A stretch of 64,000 nucleotides of DNA, from NCBI RefSeq assembly GCF_050279675.1, contig NZ_JBNNUK010000003.1, positions 248,001 through 312,000 on the forward strand, given 5' to 3'. Each line of letters starts with the position of its first letter. Positions within the stretch are counted from its first letter, which is position 1. The position numbers and the translations under genes are program-made. Positions 27,729 through 37,249 of this stretch are shown piece by piece. Below the pieces are notes generated by a model, which ran no database searches, had not been told where the DNA came from, and worked only from the letters and a program-made list of their open reading frames with translations. The stretch is from Viridibacillus sp050279675 (GTDB lineage: Bacteria; Bacillota; Bacilli; Bacillales_A; Planococcaceae).

Positions 27729-27968
27729 ACAAAATAAAAACTCCCGTCCCTAGAAAAAGGGACGAGAGCTTAAAAAGGTTCCCGCGGTACCACCCAAATT
27801 AGTGTATTACACTCAACTTGACTCCTTAACGCGGAAAACGGCTTTGGTTACACTTGTATTCACCATTGCAGACTCCAAGGCGAGTTCAATTTATCCATTT
27901 ACTAGCTCACACCACCCGCTAGCTCTCTTGAAAATCAAATAAATTTACTATTCCTTATCATAGTCTTA
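27729..27968 (-). promoter_or_regulatory. T-box riboswitch (leucine) of leuS
   Basis: The minus strand carries the conserved T-box GGGTGGTACCGCGGGAA (27795-27779), stem I with an AG-bulge-type GGTG segment, and a likely specifier CTC (27884-27882) in the context GAA-CTC-GCC, matching a leucine codon. A terminator CTCTCGTCCC / GGGACGGGAG plus T-run follows at 27735-27769. Uncharged tRNA-Leu would stabilise the antiterminator and allow leuS transcription. A TATAAT at about 27972-27977 is a plausible -10. The remaining bases to 28159 show nothing else clear. Confidence 0.95.
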
Positions 27969-28159
27969 TTATATTGAATCTAATTCTAATCGAATTGAGC
28001 AAAAATAACAAGCTATTTAAAAAATATTGGAAATAAAAGGGTTAAGATACTTGAAATGAAGTGTTCTTTATAATATGTAAAGGGATCGATTTCTACCCTA
28101 TTTAATGTGAGGAAAAGGTTATCAATAATACACGTTCTATTTTTTATATAGAATATACC

Positions 28160-28816
28160 TTATCTAACAACTATATTTTCCTGCACATTTTCTATATTTA
28201 AATCGGCCCCAGTAGCTGCAACAACTTCTTCTACTGTATACCCTTCAAATACTTCTCTTAATACCAGTCCTGCAGGTGTTACATCAATGACAGCGCGATC
28301 AGTAATGATTTTGTCGACCACAGATTTCCCTGTTAACGGTAGCTCACAAGTCTTTTTAATTTTAGCAGAGCCGTCCTTGGCTACATGCTCCATTATTACG
28401 ATAATTTTCTTTGCACCATGTACTAAGTCCATTGCTCCGCCCATACCTTTAATCATTTTCCCAGGAATCATCCAATTGGCTAAGTCACCTGTTTCAGATA
28501 CTTCCATTCCACCTAAAATGGCTACATCGATATGGCCTCCGCGGATCATCGCAAATGATTCAGCATTGCTAAAAAAAGCAGAGCCAGGAATAGTTGTTAC
28601 TGTTTCTTTCCCTGCATTAATCAAATCAGGATCTACCTCATCCTCGGTCGGATATGGTCCTATTCCTAATAATCCATTTTCTGATTGTAAAATTACTTCT
28701 TTATTTGAAGCTATATAATTAGCCACTAATGTTGGCATACCAATTCCTAAATTGACATAATTCCCGTCAGCAATTTCCTTTTCCGCACGACGAGCTATTA
28801 TTTCCCTTACATTCAT
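28160..28816 (-). CDS. scoB: 3-oxoacid CoA-transferase subunit B
   Basis: Beta subunit of an acetoacetate/succinyl-CoA transferase, 218 residues. The catalytic glutamate motif SENGLLGIG is at residues 45-53, preceded by NLGIGMPTLVANYI, and the GGAMDLVHGAK segment is typical of the family. It follows scoA by 19 bases in one operon. The pair moves CoA between acetoacetate and succinyl-CoA or acetate, and so connects ketone bodies to the TCA cycle. No clear terminator was seen after the stop. Confidence 0.92.
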   Translation of the reverse strand: MNVREIIARRAEKEIADGNYVNLGIGMPTLVANYIASNKEVILQSENGLLGIGPYPTEDEVDPDLINAGKETVTTIPGSAFFSNAESFAMIRGGHIDVAILGGMEVSETGDLANWMIPGKMIKGMGGAMDLVHGAKKIIVIMEHVAKDGSAKIKKTCELPLTGKSVVDKIITDRAVIDVTPAGLVLREVFEGYTVEEVVAATGADLNIENVQENIVVR

Positions 28817-28835
28817 ATCCCAAAGTCCCCTTTCT

Positions 28836-29525
28836 TTAAGAACGAATCATTAAGCGTTCAATTCTTTTTTCTTGTTTCGCCTGAACTAAGCCTTGTACGT
28901 AAATACTCGGTGTCTGAACTTGGTTAGGGTCAATGTCCCCTGGCTCCACTAGTTCCTCTATTTCAGCAATCGTAAATCGTCCAGCTGCAGCCATGATTGG
29001 ATTAAAGTTTTGTGCTGTTTTGTTATAAATTAAATTACCAAAACGATCTGCCTTAGCTGCTCTTATTAATGAAAAATCTGCACGTAAGGCTTCCTCTAAG
29101 ACATATTCCTTACCATCGAATATGCGTGTTTCCTTCCCTACTGCAATAGGAGTCCCCACTCCCGCAGGTGTATAAAATGCTGGAATCCCTGCTCCACCTG
29201 CACGAATTTTCTCGGCTAGTGTACCTTGTGGTGTCAGTTCTACCTCAATTTCACCAGATAGTACTTGACGCTCGAATTCCTTATTTTCTCCTACATAAGA
29301 GCCGATCATTTTCTTTATTTGTTTTTTATGTAGCAGTAATCCAAGTCCCCAATCATCAATGCCACAATTGTTAGAAATGATGGTTAAGTCTTTCACTTCT
29401 TTTTCGACTAAAGCTAGAATGAGTTGCTCTGGAATACCAACTAAGCCAAATCCACCCACCATTAATGTCATACCATCTTGAATATCAGCAATCGCTTCGC
29501 TTGCAGTAGTATAAATAGGCTTCAT
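28836..29525 (-). CDS. scoA: 3-oxoacid CoA-transferase subunit A
   Basis: Alpha subunit of 3-oxoacid CoA-transferase, 229 residues from the ATG at 29525 (AAAGGGG 8 bases upstream; a GTG at 29531 is too close to that site). Family segments: GMTLMVGGFGLVGIPEQLI, NNCGIDDWGLG, GAGIPAFYTPAGVGT and LRADFSLIRAAKADRFGN. It is co-transcribed with scoB. The set is a plausible partner of the beta-oxidation cluster at 8.5-19 kb but has a separate promoter; I found no sigma-54 box before it. Confidence 0.92.
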   Translation of the reverse strand: MKPIYTTASEAIADIQDGMTLMVGGFGLVGIPEQLILALVEKEVKDLTIISNNCGIDDWGLGLLLHKKQIKKMIGSYVGENKEFERQVLSGEIEVELTPQGTLAEKIRAGGAGIPAFYTPAGVGTPIAVGKETRIFDGKEYVLEEALRADFSLIRAAKADRFGNLIYNKTAQNFNPIMAAAGRFTIAEIEELVEPGDIDPNQVQTPSIYVQGLVQAKQEKRIERLMIRS

Positions 29526-29635
29526 CTTCACTACCCCTTTCTTTACTTGAAATTTCTCCCTCTTTCATTTTCTCAAACAAGTAACAAATATTCAAATTCT
29601 AGCAAAAATATAAATTTATGTAGTATTTTATGCAA

Positions 29636-29672
29636 ATAAAAAACTGAGAATCTCAAAGACTCTCAGTTTTTT
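29636..29672 (-). terminator. MFS gene terminator overlapping its stop codon
   Basis: On the minus strand ACTGAGAGTCT-TTG-AGATTCTCAGT is followed by a T-run. The 5' arm includes the last codons of the MFS gene, and its TGA stop lies in the hairpin loop region. Confidence 0.8.
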
Positions 29673-30831
29673 TCTCTTTTAGTGGTCGATCATACATGAC
29701 GTAAGGTACTATAGCAATCGCAAGGAAAATTGTTAAAACAATAAACATAATATGCATCCCTAATTGATCGGCCAACACACCACCTATAAAGGGTCCAACC
29801 ATTCTTCCTATCATCGCAGCACTATTTACAACCCCTTGATAAAATCCATCTCGTCCTTTGGGCGCTAAAGTGCTAGCAATTGTAGGAATTGCTGGCCATA
29901 CGAACATTTCACCAAAAGTCAAAATGATAATTGCGACCATGAACATTTGAAATGATTCTGCAAAGCTCACTACAATAAAGGATACGATATAGATGGAAAT
30001 CCCTAAAACTAGTTGCGCTTTCATAAGATGTTCCAATTTTTTTACAATCGGATTAATCAGTGGTTGCCCGATTACAATCAATAAGCCATTTACAGTCCAA
30101 AGCAAACTATATTGCTTCAATGAAATACCTAAATCTTGTGTATAAGATGAAATTGTAGTCGTCCATTGTGAATAGGCAATCCAACTGAATAGGAAACCTG
30201 ATGATATTATTAAAAGTGCGATAAAAGAAGATTTATCTTTCACACGCTTACTTTCACTCACAACAGATGTAGGCCCCACTGATTGTTCACCCATGGACCT
30301 GAAACCAAAAAAGGCAATGAAAAAGAACACTATATACATTAGCAAATTCGCACTAAATAAATAGTCAAAGCTATACGACGCTACAACTCCTGCAAGAGCT
30401 GGACCAATCGCTACACCTAAGTTTTGAGCTAGGTAAATGGCATTAAATCCACGTCGCCCTCCTTCAGGCCAAGCAGTACCTACCATTGCGAACATACTTG
30501 GGAATACTACCCCACCACTAAAACCGATTAGCGTTAAAAACCACACGTAATGAGGCCATCCATGCCAAACTGTTAAACCGATTAGACCTAAAATCGTCAC
30601 GACAATTCCGAACATGATTGCCTTATAGCCGCCATAACGGTCAAATAAATAACCACCTAGTAAGTTACCAACAACACCTGCTGCAGCATTTGCCATTAAC
30701 ACAAGCCCCGCAACAGAAAGAGATTGCCCTAGATGATCATGCATATAAATTGTATTTAAAGGCCATAAAAATGAACTGCCTGTAACATTTACAAGCATAC
30801 CAATTATTAAAAGCCAAACACTTTTTGGCAT
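29653..30831 (-). CDS. Major facilitator superfamily transporter
   Basis: A 392-residue protein with twelve hydrophobic segments. The A-motif between helices 2 and 3 reads GGYLFDRYGGYKAIM, matching the MFS consensus GxxxDRxGR. It resembles YttB- and multidrug-type Bacillus carriers, but the substrate is unknown. A charged loop around residues 190-205 separates the two halves. It is monocistronic; the start has GGGGGTAAGG upstream and the terminator overlaps the stop. Confidence 0.88.
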   Translation of the reverse strand: MPKSVWLLIIGMLVNVTGSSFLWPLNTIYMHDHLGQSLSVAGLVLMANAAAGVVGNLLGGYLFDRYGGYKAIMFGIVVTILGLIGLTVWHGWPHYVWFLTLIGFSGGVVFPSMFAMVGTAWPEGGRRGFNAIYLAQNLGVAIGPALAGVVASYSFDYLFSANLLMYIVFFFIAFFGFRSMGEQSVGPTSVVSESKRVKDKSSFIALLIISSGFLFSWIAYSQWTTTISSYTQDLGISLKQYSLLWTVNGLLIVIGQPLINPIVKKLEHLMKAQLVLGISIYIVSFIVVSFAESFQMFMVAIIILTFGEMFVWPAIPTIASTLAPKGRDGFYQGVVNSAAMIGRMVGPFIGGVLADQLGMHIMFIVLTIFLAIAIVPYVMYDRPLKEKKTESL

Positions 30832-30996
30832 CCCCTTACCCCCATTGTTTCGTATAACTAAATAATCTTATTTCATTTCCACTATTTCAACAACCCCATT
30901 AAGCTTTTTTCTATTAATTTTTTTCACTTGAAACAAAATGATTCGATGAATTGGCCATTCCCATGTTAAAATAGTTCGTTAGAGGAGTGAAAACGC

Positions 30997-31956
30997 ATGA
31001 CTGAAAATTTATTTCCGTTCCCTTCTGATGGGAAACGTTATTATACATGGAATCGATATTTACGTGATGAGTTTGGTCACAAAGTATACAAGGTAGCTTT
31101 GGATGCAGGTTTTGACTGTCCAAACCGTGACGGCACTGTAGCATTTGGTGGTTGTACATTTTGTAGTGCAGCCGGCTCAGGTGACTTTGCTGGTGATCGC
31201 GTAGATCCAATTCCAGTTCAATTCAAAAAAATTAAAAATAAAATGGAGCAAAAATGGAAAAACGGCAAAACGATGGCCTATTTCCAAGCGTATACAAATA
31301 CACATGCCCCATTACCAATCTTAAAAGAGAAATTCGAGGCAGCTTTAGCTCAAGAAGGTGTTATGGGGATTAGTATTGCTACCCGACCTGATTGCTTGCC
31401 TGACGACGTTGTTGAATATTTAGCTGAACTTAACGAAAGAACTTATTTATGGGTAGAACTAGGTTTACAAACAGTCCATGAGAAAACAGCCACAATGATT
31501 AATCGTGCACATGATTTCGCGACTTATGTTGAAGGCGTCGAAAAATTACGCAAACACAATATACGAGTATGTAGTCATATCATTAACGGGTTACCTCTTG
31601 AAACAAATGAAATGATGATGGAGACTGCACGAGCTGTCGCTAAACTTGACGTACAAGGGATCAAGATTCATCTACTTCATTTATTAAAAGGTACACCGAT
31701 GGTTAAACAATATGAAAAAGGCATGCTTGAATTTCTGGATAAGGATGCATATATTAAGCTAGTAGCTGACCAACTGGAAATCATTCCTCCTGACATGATT
31801 GTACATCGAATTACAGGTGATGGACCTATCGACTTAATGATTGGACCAATGTGGAGTGTTAATAAGTGGGAAGTGTTAAATGGTATTGATACTGAACTTG
31901 AAAGACGAGGTAGCTGGCAAGGAAAGCTTTATAATGCGGAAGTGACATCTAAATGA
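30997..31956 (+). CDS. ytqA: Radical SAM protein YtqA
   Basis: A 319-residue radical SAM enzyme (TIGR01212-type). The cluster-binding cysteines are in CPNRDGTVAFGGCTFC near residues 37-52, an unusual Cys-x(11)-Cys-x2-Cys spacing characteristic of this family. A further segment HIINGLPLETNEMM is also conserved. The substrate is not known to me. It overlaps ytqB by 4 bases (ATGA), so the two are translationally coupled, as in B. subtilis. Start ATG 30997 has GAGGAG upstream. Confidence 0.9.
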   Translation: MTENLFPFPSDGKRYYTWNRYLRDEFGHKVYKVALDAGFDCPNRDGTVAFGGCTFCSAAGSGDFAGDRVDPIPVQFKKIKNKMEQKWKNGKTMAYFQAYTNTHAPLPILKEKFEAALAQEGVMGISIATRPDCLPDDVVEYLAELNERTYLWVELGLQTVHEKTATMINRAHDFATYVEGVEKLRKHNIRVCSHIINGLPLETNEMMMETARAVAKLDVQGIKIHLLHLLKGTPMVKQYEKGMLEFLDKDAYIKLVADQLEIIPPDMIVHRITGDGPIDLMIGPMWSVNKWEVLNGIDTELERRGSWQGKLYNAEVTSK

Positions 31957-32525
31957 AGCTTCAGCGCGTATTACAATACACAAAGGCTTTACTAGCAGAT
32001 ATAGTAGTAGCTGGTGATTCTGTGGTTGATGCGACAGCTGGAAATGGACATGATACCGCTTTTCTAGCAGAGCTTGTAGGCGCTACAGGGCGTGTCTATG
32101 CTTTTGATGTTCAGCAGCAAGCAGTTGACGCGACAAAGTTACGCCTTAAGGAAAAACAATTAGACAAACAAGCTACTGTTATTTTAGATGGTCATCAAAA
32201 CGTTAAACACTATGTATCAGAGCCTATTAAAGCAGCTATTTTCAATCTCGGTTATTTACCTGGCAGCGAACACTCTATTGTTACAAAGCCTGGCACAACA
32301 ATCGAAGCAACCTCTGACTTATTAGACCTATTACATGTGGGCGGTATGATGATTCTCGTTGTTTACTATGGTCATGAAGGCGGCAAAGATGAACGCGATA
32401 AATTATTAGCTTATGTTAGTGACTTACCACAAAAATACGTTCATGTTTTACGTTATGAATTTATCAACCAAAAAAATGACCCTCCATTTATCATTGCTCT
32501 AGAGAAAATGAAGGACTTACCATAA
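31953..32525 (+). CDS. ytqB: SAM-dependent methyltransferase YtqB
   Basis: A 190-residue class I methyltransferase of the rRNA-methylase-like YtqB family. The SAM-binding motif I is VDATAGNGHDTAFLAEL near residues 23-39, followed by VYAFDVQQQAVD and NLGYLPGS in the NPPF-like position. A SAM-binding fold is clear; the nucleic acid or small-molecule substrate is not. It starts inside the ytqA stop region (ATGA overlap). A terminator follows at about 32541-32588. Confidence 0.9.
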   Translation: MKLQRVLQYTKALLADIVVAGDSVVDATAGNGHDTAFLAELVGATGRVYAFDVQQQAVDATKLRLKEKQLDKQATVILDGHQNVKHYVSEPIKAAIFNLGYLPGSEHSIVTKPGTTIEATSDLLDLLHVGGMMILVVYYGHEGGKDERDKLLAYVSDLPQKYVHVLRYEFINQKNDPPFIIALEKMKDLP

Positions 32526-32540
32526 ACGAATTACTACCAT

Positions 32541-32588
32541 ACAAGACTTCTATTACCGTTCATACAGGTGATGGAAGTCTTTTTTTAT
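32541..32588 (+). terminator. Terminator of ytqAB
   Basis: AAGACTTC and ACC pair with GGT and GGAAGTCTT, followed by a seven-T run. Confidence 0.8.
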
Positions 32589-32682
32589 ACCTTCCACCTT
32601 ATTCATCTACAAAAAATACTTGAATAAAAGCCATTGCACATAGTGATACTGATAATATTCTATTTTCATAAGGAGAATCAGT

Positions 32683-33750
32683 ATGCCAAAAATCCATGCA
32701 GTTAGTACATATAATCCACCTTTTACATTAGTACAATCTCAGGCTGAGCATTTTGTTCGCACTCTTTTTTCGAAAAAAATAACTCAACTAGAGCGTTACT
32801 TGCGTGTTTTTGAAAATGGTGAGATTCTTAATCGCCATCTTACTATGCCAATTGATTGGTATAAACAAGATCACGATTTCGCCGAACGTAACCGACTTTA
32901 TATTGAACACGCTGTCTCTTTTGGCGTTACCGCTATTGAGAGCTGTTTAGAAAAAGCTGGCGGTGTCAGTACGAAGGATATTGATGCCATTGTATTCATC
33001 TCAAGTACTGGCATTTCAACACCAAGTATTGATGCTCGAATTATGAACAAACTTCCTTTTTCTGAACATGTTGTACGGATTCCTATTTGGGGACTAGGTT
33101 GTGGCGGTGGTGCCGCAGGAATTAGTCGGGCTAATGACTACTGTATTGCCCACCCTGCTTCAAAAGTTTTAGTACTATGTGTTGAGCTTTGTAGCCTCAC
33201 TTTCCAAGCGAATGATATAACTAAAAGTAACCTTATAGGCACATCGCTTTTTGGAGATGGTGTTGCTTGTGCGCTCATTTGTGGGGATGCTGTCATGGCA
33301 TCTTCTCGCCAGCCATTACCTGCAATTAAAGCTACTGCTTCCAAATGGCTTCCAAACTCAGAGGATGTCATGGGATGGGCTGTTGAAAATACAGGCTTTC
33401 ATGTCATATTCGCCAAAAGTATCCCTAGTGTTATCGAAAATTGGCTAGCCCCTTTTGTAGAAGAATTTTTACAAGCTAACAAAACAGGGCTTTCAAACCT
33501 CAATCATTTTGTAGCACATCCGGGTGGAAAAAAAGTATTAGCTGCTTATGAAACGGCTCTTCGAATAGATTCAAAATTACTTACACCAAGTAAAACCATA
33601 CTACAAGATCATGGCAATATGTCTTCTCCTACTGTTTTATATGTATTAGCAAAGACGATGACAGAGTATGCTAATAAAGGAGATATTGGCTTAATGGCCG
33701 CTTTAGGACCTGGTTTTAGTGGAGAACTATTACTCTTAGAATGGAAGTGA
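32683..33750 (+). CDS. bpsA: Type III polyketide synthase (BpsA-like, chalcone synthase fold)
   Basis: Condenses acyl-CoA starters with malonyl-CoA to alkylpyrones or resorcinols in related Bacillus. The Cys-His-Asn triad can be located: Cys in WGLGCGGGAAG, His in FVAHPGGKKVL, Asn in DHGNMSSPTV. The 355 residues match family length. It is followed after 4 bases by a carboxyl/phenol methyltransferase homologue, the same bpsA-bpsB order as in B. subtilis, where BpsB O-methylates the product. AAGGAG lies upstream of the ATG. Confidence 0.92.
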   Translation: MPKIHAVSTYNPPFTLVQSQAEHFVRTLFSKKITQLERYLRVFENGEILNRHLTMPIDWYKQDHDFAERNRLYIEHAVSFGVTAIESCLEKAGGVSTKDIDAIVFISSTGISTPSIDARIMNKLPFSEHVVRIPIWGLGCGGGAAGISRANDYCIAHPASKVLVLCVELCSLTFQANDITKSNLIGTSLFGDGVACALICGDAVMASSRQPLPAIKATASKWLPNSEDVMGWAVENTGFHVIFAKSIPSVIENWLAPFVEEFLQANKTGLSNLNHFVAHPGGKKVLAAYETALRIDSKLLTPSKTILQDHGNMSSPTVLYVLAKTMTEYANKGDIGLMAALGPGFSGELLLLEWK

Positions 33751-33754
33751 TGAC

Positions 33755-34294
33755 TTGCTATTTTCTATCGTCTTCATACTAATTTGTTTACAACGCTTAG
33801 GAGAATTAATGGTTGCAAGGTCAAATGAGCGCTACCAAAAAAAACAGGGGGCTATTGAAGCTGGACAGGGGCACTATCCACTCGTCGTGATATTGCATAC
33901 TCTCTTTTTATTTAGCTTACTTGTTGAATATTTATGGTTCAAACCTCCACTGAGCCCACTATGGCCTTATCTGTTAATTGCCTTCATCACGCTACAATTT
34001 GCACGTGTTTGGGCGATTCAATCACTTGGTCGTTTTTGGAATACGAAAATCATTATTTTGCCCGGAGCCAAACTAGTAAAGCGAGGGCCATATAAATGGA
34101 TGCCACATCCAAATTACGCCATTGTCGCTCTCGAAATTGCTATTATACCTCTTATTTTCCAAGCATATTTCACTGCTATTATTTTTACGTTGCTTAATTT
34201 TGGGATGATGCTTATACGTATTCCGATAGAAGAAGAAGCACTTTCACAATATAGCAATCATCCTTCTAATGAACCTGATAAAATTTCCAGTTAA
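33755..34294 (+). CDS. bpsB: Isoprenylcysteine methyltransferase-like membrane protein (BpsB/YpbQ)
   Basis: A 179-residue integral membrane methyltransferase with about five hydrophobic segments. The ICMT-family C-terminal SAM-binding pattern is visible: GPYKWMPHPNYAIVALEI, then RIPIEEEAL. In B. subtilis the homologue methylates alkylpyrones made by BpsA. The start is a TTG at 33755, only 4 bases after the bpsA stop with a weak GGAAGTGA site, so translation is probably coupled. Confidence 0.88.
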   Translation: MLFSIVFILICLQRLGELMVARSNERYQKKQGAIEAGQGHYPLVVILHTLFLFSLLVEYLWFKPPLSPLWPYLLIAFITLQFARVWAIQSLGRFWNTKIIILPGAKLVKRGPYKWMPHPNYAIVALEIAIIPLIFQAYFTAIIFTLLNFGMMLIRIPIEEEALSQYSNHPSNEPDKISS

Positions 34295-34297
34295 AAT

Positions 34298-34342
34298 AAA
34301 TAACCTCTACTTAGCTAAATTTGCTAAGTAGAGGTTATTTTT
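34298..34342. terminator. Bidirectional terminator, bpsB / luciferase-like gene
   Basis: A perfect 18-bp stem (AAATAACCTCTACTTAGC and its complement) with a 7-base loop lies between two convergent genes. Confidence 0.93.
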
Positions 34343-35342
34343 AAATTATTTCCTTTGCAATTAGTTCAAAGGATTTTAATTTGTCTTCAAAATTATAAGC
34401 AATCGTTACAAGCATCACTTCTTCTGCTTGGTATACTTCAGCTAAGTTTTCAATTTGCTCTTTTACTTGTTGAGGGTTTCCTACAACTAATCTTTTACGG
34501 AATTCCTCAATACTTTGCAAATCATAGATTGTATATGGATAATTCATAGCTGTTTCAATAGATGGTGTTCCATCTGATGGCTTACCTTGTACTAAACGGA
34601 GCATAGCCAGTTCCTTTGAAGATGCAATTTTCTTAGCATCTTCTTCAGTCTCTGCACATACAACAAAGACGGCAACTGCTTGCTTTGGCTGTTGCAAATA
34701 TTGAGATGGTTTAAAGCGGTCTCTATATGCCTTGGCATAAGAAGGGCCCCCATCACCATTAATAAATTGAGCGAACATATAAGGCAAGCCTTTTTCCGCT
34801 GCTAAATATGCTGAATTAGCACTTGAACCAAGCATCCAAACAGGTGGAGCGCTATTGGTCACTGGCGTTGCTTTTAAGCCTTGGAATTGATGACCTTCTG
34901 GTACTGCATCATGCAAATACATAAGTAAATCATCAATCTGGTTAGTGAACTGATTGACATCACGAAAGTTTCCATCATGTAAAGCATGGGTTGCACGTGG
35001 CATTCCACCTGGTGCTCTTCCCATCCCTGCATCTATACGCCCTGGGTATAGGGCTTCCAATAACTTAAAATTCTCTGCAACTTTATATGCTGAGTAATGT
35101 GGTAGCATTACACCACCTGATCCAATGCGAATACTCCTAGTTGCTGATGCTAAATGAGATATTAGTATTTCAGGCGATGAACCCGCTAAAGTTGTTGTAT
35201 CATGATGTTCTGAAACCCAGAATCTTGAATATCCCCATTCTTCTGCCCTCTGTGCTAAAATAGTTGTTTGTCGCAATGCCTCGACAGCATTGGAACCTTC
35301 AGAGATGGATGACTGGTCTAATATACTTAATCGAATGTCCAA
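34341..35342 (-). CDS. Luciferase-like flavin monooxygenase (LLM class)
   Basis: A 333-residue FMN-dependent oxidoreductase of the bacterial luciferase superfamily, MsnO8/YwcH-type. Diagnostic segments: FWVSEHHDTTTLAGSSPE, IRIGSGGVMLPHYSAYKVAE, PGRIDAGMGRAPGG and WMLGSSANSAYLAA. The natural substrate is unknown in this family. Translation starts at a TTG (35342) with AGGAGG 9 bases upstream. It is monocistronic and unrelated in direction to the bps genes. Confidence 0.88.
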   Translation of the reverse strand: MDIRLSILDQSSISEGSNAVEALRQTTILAQRAEEWGYSRFWVSEHHDTTTLAGSSPEILISHLASATRSIRIGSGGVMLPHYSAYKVAENFKLLEALYPGRIDAGMGRAPGGMPRATHALHDGNFRDVNQFTNQIDDLLMYLHDAVPEGHQFQGLKATPVTNSAPPVWMLGSSANSAYLAAEKGLPYMFAQFINGDGGPSYAKAYRDRFKPSQYLQQPKQAVAVFVVCAETEEDAKKIASSKELAMLRLVQGKPSDGTPSIETAMNYPYTIYDLQSIEEFRKRLVVGNPQQVKEQIENLAEVYQAEEVMLVTIAYNFEDKLKSFELIAKEII

Positions 35343-35460
35343 AAAATCGCCTCCTAGCTAAAGAGTACCGAAACTTATAAATTTACACCAATAAAAAGTA
35401 TTAAGGGTATTTGAGTTACACTTAGTACTTAAACTTTTTTGTTTTAATTGTATGTAAACT

Positions 35461-35508
35461 AAAAAAGCGCCCCTTATGTCATTGTCAGACTAAGAGACGC
35501 TCTATTTT
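35461..35508 (-). terminator. Terminator of the alanine symporter gene
   Basis: On the minus strand AGCG-CTCTTA pairs with TAAG-CGCT and is followed by six T, downstream of the symporter stop. Confidence 0.75.
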
Positions 35509-35585
35509 ATTGTAAAACTTTACTATTTTAATATGAATACAAAATTTCATTATCGTACAAATCGATTCAAATATCAGTTAAATAC

Positions 35586-37040
35586 TTATTTTCTTTCTTT
35601 ATTTCTTTGTTCCCAGAATTCAGCATTTTTGATTCCTAATTTGACTGGATCAAATTGTGGATCAATACCTTGCTTTTTCTGCATTTCATAATCTTTTAAT
35701 GCAATAAGCGTTGGTTTCACCAAGAATAATAGCGCTATGATGTTTACCCAAACCATTAGTCCCAGACCAATGTCACCTAAAATCCAAGCTAAATCCGATG
35801 TTCGAACGGCACCATAGAAAGTCGTAGCAATAATAATAATTTGCACGACACGTATGCCGACTTTCTGCCGCTTCCCTTCAAACATATAAGCAATATTCGT
35901 TTCAGCAATGTAATAATAAGCCATTGTCGTTGTAAAAGCAAAAAAGAATAATGCAATAGCAACAAAACCCGATCCTATCCCAGCACTCGGGAATGCACTA
36001 TCGACAGCAGCTTGAGTATAGGCTGTCCCTGCGATAATACCTGGTGCGTTTTCAACTAAATATTCACCTTTACCATCATCTAATTGGACATTATACATAC
36101 CTGAGAATAGAATCATAAATGCTGTTGCCGTACAAACTAAAAATACAGCTAAGTATACAGAAGCCGTTTGTACTAGACCTTGTTTTACCGGGTGAGATAC
36201 CTCAGCAGCAGCAGCTGGGTGTGGCCCCGTACCTTGTCCAGCTTCACTTGCATAAACACCACGTTTTACTCCCCACGCTATTGCTGCACCGATCATCCCA
36301 CCAAAAGTAGAATCTAGACCGAACGCACTTCGAATAATTAAAGAAAATACTTCAGGTACCTTTTCAATATTAATTACAATAATAATAGCTGCGACAAGAA
36401 GATATCCTAACGCCATAAACGGTACGATAAAAGAAGCTACTGAAGCTATACGTTTTACGCCACCTAAAATAATTGCACCTAAAATAACACAAACTACTAA
36501 ACCTGAAATCCAATGCTCTATGCCAAATGCAGTATACATCGAGTCAGCAATAGCATTTGATTGTACGGTTGGTTGTAAAAATGCCATTGCCACAACTGCT
36601 GCTACAGCAAAAATCATCCCTAACCAACGTTTCCCTGTACTTTTCTCGATATAAAATGCAGGACCACCTCGATAAACACCGTTTCTTTTCTCTTTATATA
36701 TTTGTGCTAACGTTGATTCTACATAAGCGGTTGCAGATCCTATGAAGGCAATTACCCACATCCAGAAAATTGCACCCGGCCCTCCAAATGCAATTGCAGT
36801 AGCAGTACCTGCAATATTACCCGTCCCAACACGACCAGATAACGCCATAGATAATGCTTGGAAAGAGGATACACCTGCTTCAGATTCTTTACCACTGAAG
36901 ATTTGTTTAAACATGTCTTTCAATAAACGGACTTGCACACCTTTTGTTAATATAGTAAATAATAATCCGACTAGTAAAATACCGTAGATCATCCACGGTC
37001 CCCATAAAATTTCATATACACTGGTAATAATGGCTTCCAT
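35586..37040 (-). CDS. alsT: Alanine/glycine:cation (Na+) symporter, AGCS family
   Basis: A 484-residue polytopic carrier with about eleven hydrophobic segments. AGCS signatures are present: ALSGRVGTGNIAGTATAI with F-GGPGAIFWMW near residues 65-95, and GVKRGVYASEAGQGTGPHP near residue 260. It imports alanine or glycine (glutamine in some relatives) with sodium. GGGGGACA precedes the start, and it stands alone. Assignment to AlsT rather than a paralogue is by family only. Confidence 0.9.
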   Translation of the reverse strand: MEAIITSVYEILWGPWMIYGILLVGLLFTILTKGVQVRLLKDMFKQIFSGKESEAGVSSFQALSMALSGRVGTGNIAGTATAIAFGGPGAIFWMWVIAFIGSATAYVESTLAQIYKEKRNGVYRGGPAFYIEKSTGKRWLGMIFAVAAVVAMAFLQPTVQSNAIADSMYTAFGIEHWISGLVVCVILGAIILGGVKRIASVASFIVPFMALGYLLVAAIIIVINIEKVPEVFSLIIRSAFGLDSTFGGMIGAAIAWGVKRGVYASEAGQGTGPHPAAAAEVSHPVKQGLVQTASVYLAVFLVCTATAFMILFSGMYNVQLDDGKGEYLVENAPGIIAGTAYTQAAVDSAFPSAGIGSGFVAIALFFFAFTTTMAYYYIAETNIAYMFEGKRQKVGIRVVQIIIIATTFYGAVRTSDLAWILGDIGLGLMVWVNIIALLFLVKPTLIALKDYEMQKKQGIDPQFDPVKLGIKNAEFWEQRNKERK

Positions 37041-37217
37041 CTATTGTCCCCCATTGATCATAATAAATTATTCCAATAATAATATATTTTGCCAGTTTCA
37101 AATAAAGGAAAAATTCATTCTATTGAAATAGCAATTGTTATGTATTATATATCAAAACCATAAAATTTGAAATATCCCTCATGTGTTATATGACAATTGA
37201 AATCGGTTACAAATAAA

Positions 37218-37248
37218 AAAGACGGAATTTTGTAAAATTCCGTCAAAT
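37218..37248 (-). terminator. Terminator of the ytpA-like gene
   Basis: A GACGGAATTTT / AAAATTCCGTC perfect 11-bp stem is followed by TTTTTT on the minus strand. Confidence 0.88.
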
Positions 37249-37249
37249 C

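Noticed and set aside
28287..28718. 143-codon plus-strand open frame
   Set aside because: It is antisense to scoB, which has clear catalytic motifs; a frame shadow.
29526..29640. Sigma-54 promoter before scoAB
   Set aside because: A TTGCT occurs, but no GG-containing -24 element lies at the required distance.
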